The notes: generated from the letters alone by a model not told the origin. 17,882 nt of DNA from Bacteroidales bacterium (GCA_900752535.1 CAADVV010000481.1:1-17882); one strand, 5' to 3'. Shown: positions 6,195 to 15,063, counted from the first letter of the stretch. A program made the numbers and translations.

Positions 6195-8686
6195 GAAACA
6201 TCTTGAAAGCCACCACGCTGGAAAGCAAGTTCCCGCTCCTGGCCGTGGAAGGCGGTTGTATCATCAGCAAGGACGCGGACATAACGGTCGCCTATCGGGT
6301 CGAACTCCCGGAGCTGTTCACCGTCACGTCCGCCGAGTACGAGGCGATCCACGCCGCCTGGTGCAAGGCCCTGAAGGTCTTGCCCGAATACAGCGTGGTA
6401 CACAAGCAGGACTGGTTCATCCGCGAGCGTTACCGCCCGGCCACGGGCGAGGGGGACATGAGTTTCCTCTCCCGCAGTTACGAGCGGCATTTCAACGAGC
6501 GTCCGTTCCTGACCCACGCCTGCTTCCTCTACCTGACGAAAACGACGAGGGAGCGTATGCACATGCGTTCAGACTTCTCGACCCTCTGCCGGGGCAACAT
6601 CATTCCCAAAGAGGTAAACCGGGAATCGGCGACAAAATTCCTGGAGGCGGCGGAACAGTTCGAGCGTATTCTGAACGATTCGGGTTTCCTGACCTTTGTC
6701 CGCCTCACGGGGGACGAGATCACGGGTACGGCGGATTGTCCGGGCCTGCTGGAACGGTACTTTTCCCTCTCGCTCTCGGAGACGACTTCTCTTCAGGACA
6801 TCGAGCTGGGGGCCGAGGTTCTGCGCGTGGGCAACAAACGGGTGTGCCTGCACACGCTCTCGGACACGGAAGACCTGCCGGGGCGCGTGGGTACGGATAC
6901 CCGTTACGAGCGTCTTTCCACCGACCGTTCGGACTGCCTGCTGTCGTTCGCGGCCCCCGTGGGGCTTCTGCTTTCCTGCGACCACCTTTACAACCAGTAC
7001 GTGTTCCTGGAAGACAGCGACGAAAACCTGCGTATGTTCGAGAAACGTGCGCGTAACATGCAGTCCCTTTCCCGCTACTCCCGCGGAAACCAGATAAACA
7101 AGGAGTGGATCGACCAGTATCTCAACGAGGCGCACTCGTTCGGTCTTCAATCCGTCCGGGCCCATTTCAACGTGCTGGCCTGGTCGGACGACGTGCAGGA
7201 GCTCCGGCATATCCGCAATGATGTGGGCAGCCAGCTCGCTCTGATGGAGTGCCGCCCGCGCCACAACACCGTGGACGCCGCCACGCTCTACTGGGCGGGT
7301 ATGCCGGGCAACGCGGGGGATTTCCCCGCCGAGGAATCGTTCTACACGTTCATCGAGCCCGCAGTCTGTTTCTTCACGGAGGAAACCAACTATAAATCCT
7401 CGTCCAGCCCTTTCGGCATCAAGCTGTGCGACCGCGTAAGCGGCAGGCCCCTGCACCTGGACATCTCGGACGAACCGATGAAAAAAGGGATCATTACAAA
7501 CAGGAATAAATTCGTGTTAGGCGGCTCGGGGTCAGGCAAGTCATTCTTTATGAATCATTTAGTCCGCCAATACTGGGAGCAGGGCACGCATGTCGTGCTG
7601 GTGGATACCGGTAACAGCTACCAGGGTCTTTGCGAGCTGATCCGGCGTAAGACCAAAGGTGAGGACGGCGTGTATTTTACCTATACCGAGGAACATCCCA
7701 TCAGTTTCAACCCGTTCTACACCGACGACTACTATTTCGACGTGGAGAAGAAGGACAGCATCAAGACGCTGCTGCTGACACTCTGGAAAACCGAGGACGA
7801 CAAGATCACGAAGACCGAGAGCGGCGAGCTGGGCAGTGCCGTGAACGCCTATATCGAGCGTATCCGCGCCGACCGGAATATCGTGCCGTGTTTTGACAGT
7901 TTCTACGAGTACCTGCGGGACGACTACCGCCGCGAGCTGGAGGAGCGGGAGATCCGGGTCAGCCGCGAGGATTTCAACATCGACAACATGCTCATCACCC
8001 TGCGGCAATATTACAAGGGCGGACGCTACGACTTCCTTTTGAACTCCCGGGCCAACATCGACCTGCTCTCGAAGCGCTTCGTGGTCTTCGAGGTGGATTC
8101 CATCAAGGAAAACAAGGAGCTTTTTCCCGTGGTCACCATTATCATCATGGAGGCTTTCATAAACAAGATGAGACGGCTCAAGGGGGTACGCAAACAGCTC
8201 ATCGTCGAGGAGGCCTGGAAGGCGCTCTCTACGGCCAATATGGCTGAATATCTGCGTTATATGTATAAAACCGTCCGCAAATACTACGGTGAGGCCATCG
8301 TTGTGACGCAGGAGGTCGAGGACATCATTTCCAGCCCGGTGGTCAAGGAGGCGATCATCAACAACTCGGACTGCAAGATCCTGCTCGACCAGCGCAAGTT
8401 CATGAACCGTTTCGACGCGATTCAGTCCTTGTTGGGGCTGACCGACAAGGAGAAGGCGCAGATTCTCTCGATCAACCAGTCCAACAACCCTTCCCGTAAA
8501 TACAAGGAGGTCTGGATCGGTCTGGGCGGCGTTCAGTCGGCGGTCTATGCCACGGAGGTCAGCGTCCCGGAGTACCTGGCCTACACGACCGAGGAAACGG
8601 AGAAAGTGGAGGTACAGCGGCTTGCCGGCGAGCTGGGCGGTGATATAGAACTGGCGATCAGGCAGCTCGCCGAGGGCAAACGTTAA
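6191..8686 (+). CDS. traG: TraG, VirB4-like conjugation ATPase
   Basis: This protein of about 831 residues is the main motor ATPase of the transfer channel. Walker A reads GGSGSGKS at residues 444-451. A Walker B-like strand, LIVEEAW, spans about 670-676, followed by VVTQEVEDI typical of VirB4/TrbE-like motors. The N-terminal 400 residues form the VirB4-type N-terminal domain that docks on the membrane complex. In this family TraG denotes the VirB4 homologue; the VirD4-like coupling protein is MobC. The frame is open upstream to 5810, but that extension only overlaps traF out of frame. The ATG at 6191, overlapping the traF stop, gives the normal family N-terminus and length. Confidence 0.93.
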   Translation: MRNILKATTLESKFPLLAVEGGCIISKDADITVAYRVELPELFTVTSAEYEAIHAAWCKALKVLPEYSVVHKQDWFIRERYRPATGEGDMSFLSRSYERHFNERPFLTHACFLYLTKTTRERMHMRSDFSTLCRGNIIPKEVNRESATKFLEAAEQFERILNDSGFLTFVRLTGDEITGTADCPGLLERYFSLSLSETTSLQDIELGAEVLRVGNKRVCLHTLSDTEDLPGRVGTDTRYERLSTDRSDCLLSFAAPVGLLLSCDHLYNQYVFLEDSDENLRMFEKRARNMQSLSRYSRGNQINKEWIDQYLNEAHSFGLQSVRAHFNVLAWSDDVQELRHIRNDVGSQLALMECRPRHNTVDAATLYWAGMPGNAGDFPAEESFYTFIEPAVCFFTEETNYKSSSSPFGIKLCDRVSGRPLHLDISDEPMKKGIITNRNKFVLGGSGSGKSFFMNHLVRQYWEQGTHVVLVDTGNSYQGLCELIRRKTKGEDGVYFTYTEEHPISFNPFYTDDYYFDVEKKDSIKTLLLTLWKTEDDKITKTESGELGSAVNAYIERIRADRNIVPCFDSFYEYLRDDYRRELEEREIRVSREDFNIDNMLITLRQYYKGGRYDFLLNSRANIDLLSKRFVVFEVDSIKENKELFPVVTIIIMEAFINKMRRLKGVRKQLIVEEAWKALSTANMAEYLRYMYKTVRKYYGEAIVVTQEVEDIISSPVVKEAIINNSDCKILLDQRKFMNRFDAIQSLLGLTDKEKAQILSINQSNNPSRKYKEVWIGLGGVQSAVYATEVSVPEYLAYTTEETEKVEVQRLAGELGGDIELAIRQLAEGKR

Positions 8687-8700
8687 AGGGAGGGCAGGCC

Positions 8701-9015
8701 ATGTATCGCAAGTGTATCGGATCAGACCCCACGGCGGCGCGTTTGGACTTCGCGCTGTACGAGGTGGCGGGCGAGTGGGAAAGCCGCTCGGGTTCTCCCC
8801 GGGTTCGCATCTACCGCAACCCGGGACGCCGGGGCGGCGGTTTTTACGTGGAGGTGTCCTACAAGGACGGGACACGCTTCTCCCGTCCCGTGAGGAAGTA
8901 TTGGGGAGGTATCCGTTACTTCGACCTCTACGGGTATGTCGCCCTGGCCTACGATGTGGGGCGCGAGGTGCTCCAGCTCTCCGCCTACGGGGATTATTAC
9001 CGGGCGTCGGAATGA
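8701..9015 (+). CDS. DUF3876-like small protein in the traG-traI gap
   Basis: This 104-residue soluble protein has no signal peptide or membrane helix and is rich in Arg, Tyr and Gly. Alternating beta-type stretches (VRIYRNPG, GFYVEVSYKDG, LQLSAYGDYYR) suggest a small beta-sheet fold. From memory it resembles the DUF3876 family of Bacteroidales transfer regions; I could not search this. It starts 14 bases after the traG stop, behind a purine-rich AGGGAGGG stretch, and lies 26 bases before traI. It sits where traH is expected in CTnDOT-like operons, but I do not use that name without homology. Function is unknown. Confidence 0.7.
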   Translation: MYRKCIGSDPTAARLDFALYEVAGEWESRSGSPRVRIYRNPGRRGGGFYVEVSYKDGTRFSRPVRKYWGGIRYFDLYGYVALAYDVGREVLQLSAYGDYYRASE

Positions 9016-9041
9016 CCGCCCAAGTATTCACGAATTAAATA

Positions 9042-9671
9042 ATGAAAAGGATGAAACGATTGATTTTAACGCTGTTCGTGGGGCTTCTTTGCTTCACGTA
9101 CCAGGCAAAAGCGCAGTGGACGGTCATCGACCCGTCGAACCTCGTTCAGAACATCAAGAGCGCGGTTCAAAGCTCGACCACGGCGACCAACATGGTCAAG
9201 TCGCTGCAAGAGAGTATCAAGATTTATAACCAGAGCAAGGCTTACTACGACGCCCTCAAATCGGTGCATAACATCATCAAGGATGCCCGGAAGGTGAAGC
9301 TGACGCTCGAAATGGTCAGCGAGATCACGGAAATCTACACCTCGGGATTCAACCGTATGGTTTCAGACCCGAACTTCACGGTGGACGAGCTGGCGGCGAT
9401 CTCGGCGGGTTACGCCCGGCTGCTGGAGGAGGGCGGTGCGCTGGTGGCGGAACTCAAGACGGTCATAACCGGCGGCAACGGCCTCTCGCTCTCGGACAAG
9501 GAGCGGATGGACGTGGTGGATCAGGTTTACACGAAGATGCTGGAGTACCGCAACCTCACGCGCTATTACACGCGCAAGACCATCTCCGTGTCCTTCATCC
9601 GCAGCCGCGAAAAGGGCGACGCGCACCGGGTGCTGGCACTTTACGGGAACCCGAACGACAGATATTGGTAA
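9042..9671 (+). CDS. traI: TraI, DUF4141 periplasmic conjugation protein
   Basis: This 209-residue protein has a cleavable signal peptide (residues 1-24, ending QAKA before QWTVIDP). The rest is mainly helical with a heptad-like pattern. It matches the DUF4141/TraI family of Bacteroidetes elements. An exported helical protein directly before the VirB6-like traJ gene is the arrangement seen for VirB5/TrbJ, so a periplasmic or surface role is likely by analogy. It is not the F-plasmid TraI relaxase. The start is fixed by the signal peptide. traJ follows after 19 bases. Confidence 0.87.
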   Translation: MKRMKRLILTLFVGLLCFTYQAKAQWTVIDPSNLVQNIKSAVQSSTTATNMVKSLQESIKIYNQSKAYYDALKSVHNIIKDARKVKLTLEMVSEITEIYTSGFNRMVSDPNFTVDELAAISAGYARLLEEGGALVAELKTVITGGNGLSLSDKERMDVVDQVYTKMLEYRNLTRYYTRKTISVSFIRSREKGDAHRVLALYGNPNDRYW

Positions 9672-9690
9672 CCTGAAAACGGAGGCAGTC

Positions 9691-10770
9691 ATGGATTTCG
9701 ACAATTTACACCAGGTTCTCCGGAACCTGTATCAGGAGATGATGCCGCTATGCGGCGACATGATCGGGGTGGCGAAAGGTATCGCCGGCCTGGGTGCGCT
9801 CTTTTACGTGGCTTACCGGGTATGGAAGGCACTGGCCAGCGCGGAGCCTATCGACGTGTTCCCGCTCCTGCGGCCTTTCGCCATCGGCTTGTGCGTGATG
9901 TTCTTTCCCACCGTGGTTCTGGGGACGATCAACGCTGTGATGTCGCCCGTGGTGCAGGGCACGCACGCCATACTGGAGGGGCAGACATTGGATTTGCAGG
10001 CATACCAGCAACAGAAGGACGATTTGGAAGCCGAGGCCCGCAGGCGCGAGGGCAAGGCTTGGTTAGTGGACGACGAGGTGTATGAACAACGGCTTGCGGA
10101 TATGGGTATCACGGATTTGGGCGAGATTATCAGCATGTGGGCCGAACGCACGTGGTACGACATCAAGGCCGGTTTCCGGCAGCTTGTCCGGGACTTCTTC
10201 GAGTTGTTGTTCAACGCCGCGGGGCTTACCATCGACACGCTGCGGACATTCTTTTTAGTCGTGCTGTCGATTCTGGGGCCCTTGTCGTTCGCCCTCTCCA
10301 TTTACGACGGCTTCCACTCGACGCTCGCGAGTTGGATTTCCCGCTATATCAGCGTGTACCTTTGGCTTCCCATCGCCGACCTGTTCTCCGCGGTGCTGGC
10401 CAAGATCCAGACGTTGATGCTCCAGGCGGACGTCCTGGCCCTGCAAGACCCCAACTACATTCCCGACAGCGGCAGCGGTGTCTATATTATCTTTTTGATT
10501 ATAGGTATCATAGGCTATTTCACGATCCCCACCGTTGCCGAGTGGGTGATCCAGTCGGGCGGAGCCGGCGGGGCTATGGGCGGTATCAACAAGGCCGGGG
10601 CATTCGCCACGGGTGTCGCGGGCGGTATCGCCGGCAACATGATCGGCCGCACGTTCGGGCGTCGCGGCGGTGGCGGTTCCTCCTCCGGTAACGGCGGCGG
10701 TGGCCCGGCTTCGGGCAGTGCCCCCAACGGGCGCAACCTGGCAACACAAGGTAACAGTAATCATTCATAA
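9691..10770 (+). CDS. traJ: TraJ, VirB6/TrbL-like polytopic membrane protein
   Basis: This 359-residue protein has several hydrophobic segments: near residues 27-47, 60-85, a long block at about 180-240, and 262-290. The C-terminal tail is a Gly/Ser/Asn-rich, probably disordered region (about 285-359, with GGGGSSSGNGGGG). Multi-pass architecture with such a tail is typical of VirB6/TrbL channel components in the inner membrane, and the protein matches the TraJ family of Bacteroidetes conjugative transposons. Between the second and third hydrophobic blocks lies a charged segment of about 80 residues. It lies 11 bases before traK. Confidence 0.9.
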   Translation: MDFDNLHQVLRNLYQEMMPLCGDMIGVAKGIAGLGALFYVAYRVWKALASAEPIDVFPLLRPFAIGLCVMFFPTVVLGTINAVMSPVVQGTHAILEGQTLDLQAYQQQKDDLEAEARRREGKAWLVDDEVYEQRLADMGITDLGEIISMWAERTWYDIKAGFRQLVRDFFELLFNAAGLTIDTLRTFFLVVLSILGPLSFALSIYDGFHSTLASWISRYISVYLWLPIADLFSAVLAKIQTLMLQADVLALQDPNYIPDSGSGVYIIFLIIGIIGYFTIPTVAEWVIQSGGAGGAMGGINKAGAFATGVAGGIAGNMIGRTFGRRGGGGSSSGNGGGGPASGSAPNGRNLATQGNSNHS

Positions 10771-10781
10771 CAATTTGGACA

Positions 10782-11405
10782 ATGGAATTCAAGTCATTAA
10801 AAAACATCGAAACAAGTTTCAGGCAGATTCGGCTTTTCGGTATCGTGTTCCTCTGCCTGTGCGCGCTGGTATCCGTGTTCAGCGTGGTCGCGAGCTTCCG
10901 TTTCGCCGAAAAGCAGCGCGAGAAGATCTACGTCCTGGACGGGGGCAAGTCGCTGATGCTGGCGCTATCGCAGGATTTGAGCCAGAACCGCCCCGTGGAG
11001 GCGCGCGAACATATCCGGCGTTTTCACGAGTTGTTCTTTACCCTCTCGCCCGACCGTGCGGCCATCGAGAGCAACATCAACCGCGCGCTGTTCCTGGTCG
11101 ATAAGAGCGCCTTCGCCTATTACCAGGACATGCAGGAGAAAGGTTACTACAACCGTGTGGTGTCGGGGAACATCAGCCAGCGTATCGAGGTGGACTCCGT
11201 GGTGTGCGACTTCAACGCCTATCCCTACCGGGCCATGACCTATGCCCGGCAAATGATTGTCCGCGAGAGCAACATCACCGAGCGTTCGCTGGTCACGCGC
11301 TGCGAGCTGATCAACTCGGGGCGTTCGGACAATAACCCGCAGGGTTTCATCATGGAGAAATTCGAGATTCTGGAGAACCGCGATTTACGTACATTAAAAA
11401 GATAA
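10782..11405 (+). CDS. traK: TraK, VirB8-like inner-membrane protein
   Basis: This 207-residue protein has a short cytoplasmic N-terminus (MEFKSLKNIETSFRQIR), one membrane helix at about residues 18-39, and a periplasmic domain of about 165 residues. This is the bitopic topology of VirB8 proteins, which nucleate channel assembly. The sequence matches TraK of Bacteroidetes conjugative transposons. It sits in the conserved traJ-traK-traL-traM order, 4 bases before traL. Confidence 0.92.
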   Translation: MEFKSLKNIETSFRQIRLFGIVFLCLCALVSVFSVVASFRFAEKQREKIYVLDGGKSLMLALSQDLSQNRPVEAREHIRRFHELFFTLSPDRAAIESNINRALFLVDKSAFAYYQDMQEKGYYNRVVSGNISQRIEVDSVVCDFNAYPYRAMTYARQMIVRESNITERSLVTRCELINSGRSDNNPQGFIMEKFEILENRDLRTLKR

Positions 11406-11409
11406 GGCT

Positions 11410-11709
11410 ATGGCAAAGAAGAGAATAAAGGCTTTCGGGGAGTGGGTCGAAGACCACCTGCGCCGCGCTTGCGGGGCACTCTCGCCCGATAAGCGGATTA
11501 TCGTGATCCTCACGCTGCTCTTGTTCTTTTCCGTCTTGTCGCTCTACTTTACCGTGTCTTCCATCTACCGCTTCGGCAAGGGAGCCGGGGAACGGATGCA
11601 GATACGGCATATCGAGCGGCTGGAACTGGAATTAAGACAACGGCAGGAGGCCGACAGTGTAAAACATCTAAAAGATTTCAATTATGACGACGAACGAAAA
11701 ACAGAATAA
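11410..11709 (+). CDS. traL: TraL, DUF3989 small membrane protein
   Basis: This 99-residue protein has a basic N-terminus, one membrane helix at about residues 29-50 and a charged helical tail. It matches the DUF3989/TraL family found only in this operon type. Its last 26 bases overlap traM in another frame, so the two are probably translationally coupled. It is likely a small scaffold of the inner-membrane complex; no biochemical role can be read from the sequence. Confidence 0.86.
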   Translation: MAKKRIKAFGEWVEDHLRRACGALSPDKRIIVILTLLLFFSVLSLYFTVSSIYRFGKGAGERMQIRHIERLELELRQRQEADSVKHLKDFNYDDERKTE

Positions 11710-12964
11710 ACAGCCGGAGGCGGGGAAAAAGGAACTCACGCCCCGGCAGATACAGATGCGGAAGAAGATGGTGGTCTTCCCGCTCTTTTTCCTGGCCTTT
11801 GCCGGGTGCATGTGGCTGATCTTCTCCCCCGGCGAAAAAGAACGGGAGGAGCCTTCGGCGGGTTTCAACACGGAGCTGCCGACCCCGGAATCGGAGGGTA
11901 TCCTCTCGGACAAGCGTGATGCCTACGTGCAGGAGGAGATGCGGCGCAGGGAGCGGGAAAAGATGCGCTCCTTGCAGGATTTCGCGTTCGGGATGGAGGA
12001 CGAGGAGGAAGAGCCCGTCATGCCCGCTGCCGTGCCGGATAAGTCTTCCGGCTCTGCCGGCGGTTCGTCGGGAGCTTTCCGGACTTCCCGTGCCGCCTAT
12101 GCCGACATCAACCGCCAGTTAGGCAGTTTCTACGAGGACACCGCCGGTGAAACGGGGGAAGAGCGCGAGATGCAGGCCCGCATCGAGGAACTGGAACGCC
12201 GCCTGGAAGAACAGCAGGCGCAGAAAACGGCCCAGGAGGAGCAGGTGGCGCTGCTGGAGAAGTCCTACGAGATCGCCGCCCGCTACATGAATGGCGGTCA
12301 GGCCCCTGAAGCCCCGCGTCAGAAAGCCTCCGTTTCCGGCAAGGCTTCCGTGCAGCCCGTGCGCCAGGTGCGCCGTAACATCGTGTCGCTGCTCGCCGCC
12401 CCGCTGCCCGATTCGGTCTTCGCCCGTGAGTTCGTCAAGCCCCGGAACTGGGGTTTCAACACGGTGGGGAGCGACCTTCGCGAGCCCGAGCGCAACAGTA
12501 TCCGCGCCGCCGTGCAGCAAACCGTGACGCTCACCGATGGCGGGGAGGTTACTTTCCGGCTGCTGGAACCGATGATGGCGGGAGATCTGCTCATCCCCTC
12601 GGGTACGCCCGTAACGGGGGCGGCGAGGATCAACGGCGAACGGCTGACGGTCAAGGTCAGCGCTGTCCAGCACGGCGGGGCGGTCGTTCCGGTCGATCTG
12701 TCGGTCTATGACACGAACGGCAACGAGGGTATTCCCGTGCCGGGGTCGGAAGAACTCAATGCCGTGAAGGAGATCGCCGCCAATATGGGCGCGGGCATGG
12801 GCAGCAGTATCACGATCACGGACGATGCCGGTTCGCAACTGCTCTCCGACCTGGGGCGCAGCGCCATCCAGGGCGTGTCGCAATACGTGAGCAAGAAGAT
12901 GCGCTCGGTCAAGGTCACGCTCAAGGCCGGTTACAGCGTCCTGCTGCTCCCGCCCCTTCAATAA
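11684..12964 (+). CDS. traM: TraM, VirB10/TrbI-like envelope-spanning protein
   Basis: This 426-residue protein has a cytoplasmic N-terminus, a single membrane helix at about residues 30-47, and a long flexible periplasmic linker. The linker contains an acidic run (DEEEE near 106-110), a Gly/Ser stretch near 120-130 and a coiled coil at about 158-195. The C-terminal domain from about 230 onward ends in KAGYSVLLLPPLQ. The architecture is that of VirB10/TrbI proteins, which bridge inner and outer membranes. The start at 11684 overlaps the end of traL. Stop at 12964 is followed by a 72-base gap to traN. Confidence 0.93.
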   Translation: MTTNEKQNKQPEAGKKELTPRQIQMRKKMVVFPLFFLAFAGCMWLIFSPGEKEREEPSAGFNTELPTPESEGILSDKRDAYVQEEMRRREREKMRSLQDFAFGMEDEEEEPVMPAAVPDKSSGSAGGSSGAFRTSRAAYADINRQLGSFYEDTAGETGEEREMQARIEELERRLEEQQAQKTAQEEQVALLEKSYEIAARYMNGGQAPEAPRQKASVSGKASVQPVRQVRRNIVSLLAAPLPDSVFAREFVKPRNWGFNTVGSDLREPERNSIRAAVQQTVTLTDGGEVTFRLLEPMMAGDLLIPSGTPVTGAARINGERLTVKVSAVQHGGAVVPVDLSVYDTNGNEGIPVPGSEELNAVKEIAANMGAGMGSSITITDDAGSQLLSDLGRSAIQGVSQYVSKKMRSVKVTLKAGYSVLLLPPLQ

Positions 12965-12989
12965 GGGTACAAACGACGTACTTCCGTAC

Positions 12990-13039
12990 ACCACTGAAAA
13001 AATCCATTTTTATCAACAATCAAAAAATTATCGAGTATG
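12990..13039 (+). promoter_or_regulatory. traN leader with motif shared with the traE leader
   Basis: ACCACTGAAAAAATCC at 12990-13005 and ACAATCAAAAAATTATCGAG from 13016 repeat the two blocks found before traE, here only 10 bases apart and without the hairpin insert. Both genes they precede encode exported proteins and both follow the longest gaps inside the tra operon. This suggests a shared leader or internal initiation signal. Confidence 0.5.
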
Positions 13040-13957
13040 AAAAAGATTCTTCTGGCACTCGCTTTTATCGGGTGCATGTTCGCTGCCCACGCGCAGGAAA
13101 AGCCCTCCACGGGCGATTTGTACGACGGTCTTACCCGTCCGCTGACTTTCAACCGGGTTATCCCGCCCTACGCGCTGGAGGTGACGTTCAGCAAGACCGT
13201 GCATGTGATTTTCCCCTCGGCCATCCGTTACGTCGATCTGGGGTCTTCGGATCTTCTGGCGGCGAAAGCCGATGGCACGGAAAACGTGCTGCGTGTAAAG
13301 GCGGCCCTGCGTGATTTCTCGCGCGAGAGCAACCTTTCGGTCATTACCGAGGACGGGGCCTATTACAGCTTCAATGTCAAGTATGCCGACGAGCCGGTGA
13401 AACTGTCGGTCGAGATGGCGGACTTCCTGCATGACGGGGAGGCGGTAAACCGCCCCAATAACGCGCTGGACATCTATTTGCAGGAGTTGGGATGCGAATC
13501 TCCGCTGCTGGTCAAACTGATCATGCAGTCCATTTACAAGAATGACCGCCGCGAGATCAAGCATATCGGTTGCAAGCGTTTCGGGGTACAATACCTCCTC
13601 AAAGGTATCTACGTGCATAACGACCTGCTTTATTTCCACCTCCAACTGAAAAACTCCTCCAACGTGCCTTTCAACGTGGACTACCTGACGTTCAAGATTA
13701 CGGACAAGAAGGTGGCCAAACGCACGGCCATCCAGGAGCAGGTCGTATGGCCCGTGCGTGCGTACAACAACGTGCAGGTCATCGGCGGCAAGCGTACCGA
13801 GCGCATGGTCTTCACGCTCCCGAAGTTCACGCTGGCCGACGACAAGCAGCTGGTCGTGGAACTGCACGAGCAGCAGGGCGGGCGACACCAGACTTTCACG
13901 GTGGAGAATGCCGACCTGGTGCGCGCACGTGTTATCAACGAGTTAAAGGTAAAGTGA
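13037..13957 (+). CDS. traN: TraN, DUF4138 periplasmic protein (VirB9-like)
   Basis: This 306-residue protein has a signal peptide (residues 1-19, ending AAHA before QEKP). The mature protein is beta-rich and begins with a conserved segment containing VTFSKTVHVIFPSAIRYVDLG. It matches the DUF4138/TraN family. The N-terminal strand pattern and the position between the VirB10-like TraM and the outer-membrane TraO fit a VirB9-type role in the outer-membrane core complex, by analogy. The start is fixed by the signal peptide and the conserved leader immediately before it. The gap to traO is one base. Confidence 0.92.
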   Translation: MKKILLALAFIGCMFAAHAQEKPSTGDLYDGLTRPLTFNRVIPPYALEVTFSKTVHVIFPSAIRYVDLGSSDLLAAKADGTENVLRVKAALRDFSRESNLSVITEDGAYYSFNVKYADEPVKLSVEMADFLHDGEAVNRPNNALDIYLQELGCESPLLVKLIMQSIYKNDRREIKHIGCKRFGVQYLLKGIYVHNDLLYFHLQLKNSSNVPFNVDYLTFKITDKKVAKRTAIQEQVVWPVRAYNNVQVIGGKRTERMVFTLPKFTLADDKQLVVELHEQQGGRHQTFTVENADLVRARVINELKVK

Positions 13958-13958
13958 T

Positions 13959-14543
13959 ATGAAACGGGCGATATTCATTCTCACGCTGGGGTTATGCCTC
14001 CTCCTTTCGGACGGGGCGCACGCCCAGCGTGCCCTGCCCGCCATGCGCGGGCTGGAAATACGGGGAGGCATGGCCGACGGCTTCTATACCCGGGACAGCC
14101 GCAGCGAAACGGGCTACTGGTTCGGGCTGGCCATGAGCCGCTACGCGAAGAATGCCGACAAGTGGGTGTTCGGCGCGGAGTTCCTGAACCGTTATTACCC
14201 CTACAAGTCGGAACGTATCCCGGTGGCGCAGTTCACGGCCGAGGGAGGTTACTATTACAAGTTCCTCGCCGACCCGTCCAGGACTTTTTTCTTCTACCTC
14301 GGCGGCTCGGCGCTGGCCGGGTACGAGAGTGTGGACCGGGGCGAAAGGCGGCTCTATGACGGCTCTACGCTCCGCCACCGCGACCGTTTCCTCTATGGCG
14401 GGGCCGTCACGCTGGAGGTCGATGCGTACCTGACCGACAGGATTATCCTCTCGCTGACGGGGCGTGAGCGTATCCTATGGGGCACTACAACGGGACATTT
14501 CCACGCGCAGTTCGGCCTGGGCGTGAAATTCATAATCCATTAA
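13959..14543 (+). CDS. traO: TraO, predicted outer-membrane beta-barrel protein
   Basis: This 194-residue protein has a signal peptide (residues 1-22, ending GAHA before QRALP). The mature sequence is full of amphipathic strands with aromatic girdles (GYWFGLAMSRY, GGYYYKFLADP, FLYGGAVTLEVDAYL) and ends in GLGVKFIIH, as expected for a small beta-barrel. It matches the TraO family of Bacteroidetes conjugative transposons. It probably forms or anchors the outer-membrane part of the channel. Confidence 0.88.
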   Translation: MKRAIFILTLGLCLLLSDGAHAQRALPAMRGLEIRGGMADGFYTRDSRSETGYWFGLAMSRYAKNADKWVFGAEFLNRYYPYKSERIPVAQFTAEGGYYYKFLADPSRTFFFYLGGSALAGYESVDRGERRLYDGSTLRHRDRFLYGGAVTLEVDAYLTDRIILSLTGRERILWGTTTGHFHAQFGLGVKFIIH

Positions 14544-14556
14544 ACTTGCAAGCGAC

Positions 14557-15000
14557 ATGAAAAAGATGAAAAAGATATTGGCCCTGGCGGTCTGGATCGC
14601 CGCCCTGGGTCTTTTATGCGCATCCTGCGACAACGGGCTGGATATACAGCAGGCGTACACGTTCTCTCTGGAAACGATGCCCGTTCAGAAGCGAATCTCC
14701 GTTGGTGAAACCGCTGAAATCCGCTGCACGCTCGTGCGGGAGGGGAGATATGACGGCGCACGTTACACGATCCGCTATTTCCAGCCCGACGGGCGCGGTG
14801 AGTTGAGGATGGACGACGGTACGGTGTTCCTGCCCAACGACCGCTATCCGCTCGACCGTGAGGTGTTCCGCCTCTATTACACATCGCGCAGCGATGACCA
14901 GCAGACCATCGACGTCTATGTCGAGGACAACACGGGTCAGGTCGTGAAGACCTCCTTCACGTTCCAGAGCGAGAACGGGACGGAGGAAACGGAACGATAA
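14557..15000 (+). CDS. traQ: TraQ, DUF3872 lipoprotein
   Basis: This 147-residue protein has a lipoprotein signal peptide with the lipidated cysteine at residue 24 (LLCASC then DNG). The mature domain of about 120 residues is beta-rich, with an immunoglobulin-like strand pattern (RISVGETAEIRCTLVREG, TIDVYVEDNTGQVVKTSFTFQ). It matches the DUF3872/TraQ family of conjugative transposons. In CTnDOT a primase-like traP lies between traO and traQ. Here only 13 bases separate them, so traP is absent from that position. Confidence 0.85.
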   Translation: MKKMKKILALAVWIAALGLLCASCDNGLDIQQAYTFSLETMPVQKRISVGETAEIRCTLVREGRYDGARYTIRYFQPDGRGELRMDDGTVFLPNDRYPLDREVFRLYYTSRSDDQQTIDVYVEDNTGQVVKTSFTFQSENGTEETER

Positions 15001-15021
15001 CGGAATATGTCTAACCAAGAG

Positions 15022-15044
15022 AAGCGCCCGTCACCCGGGCGCTT
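15022..15044 (+). terminator. 9-bp GC-rich hairpin after traQ
   Basis: AAGCGCCCG (15022-15030) and CGGGCGCTT (15036-15044) are perfect reverse complements around a 5-base loop. The hairpin lies 22 bases after the traQ stop and before the DUF4116 gene. The following bases (TCCATAAATA) have no real T-run, so it may be a partial terminator or mRNA stabiliser at the end of the tra operon. Confidence 0.5.
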
Positions 15045-15063
15045 TCCATAAATACTGAAAACC

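Noticed and set aside
7559..9031. A 490-codon open frame on the minus strand opposite traG.
   Set aside because: It is an antisense shadow of traG and the following gene. GC-rich third positions leave the opposite strand open, the product is low in recognisable motifs, and the sense frames match conserved families.
11668..12994. Antisense open frames opposite traM (up to 291 codons).
   Set aside because: These are shadows of a well-recognised VirB10-like gene, with no family resemblance of their own.
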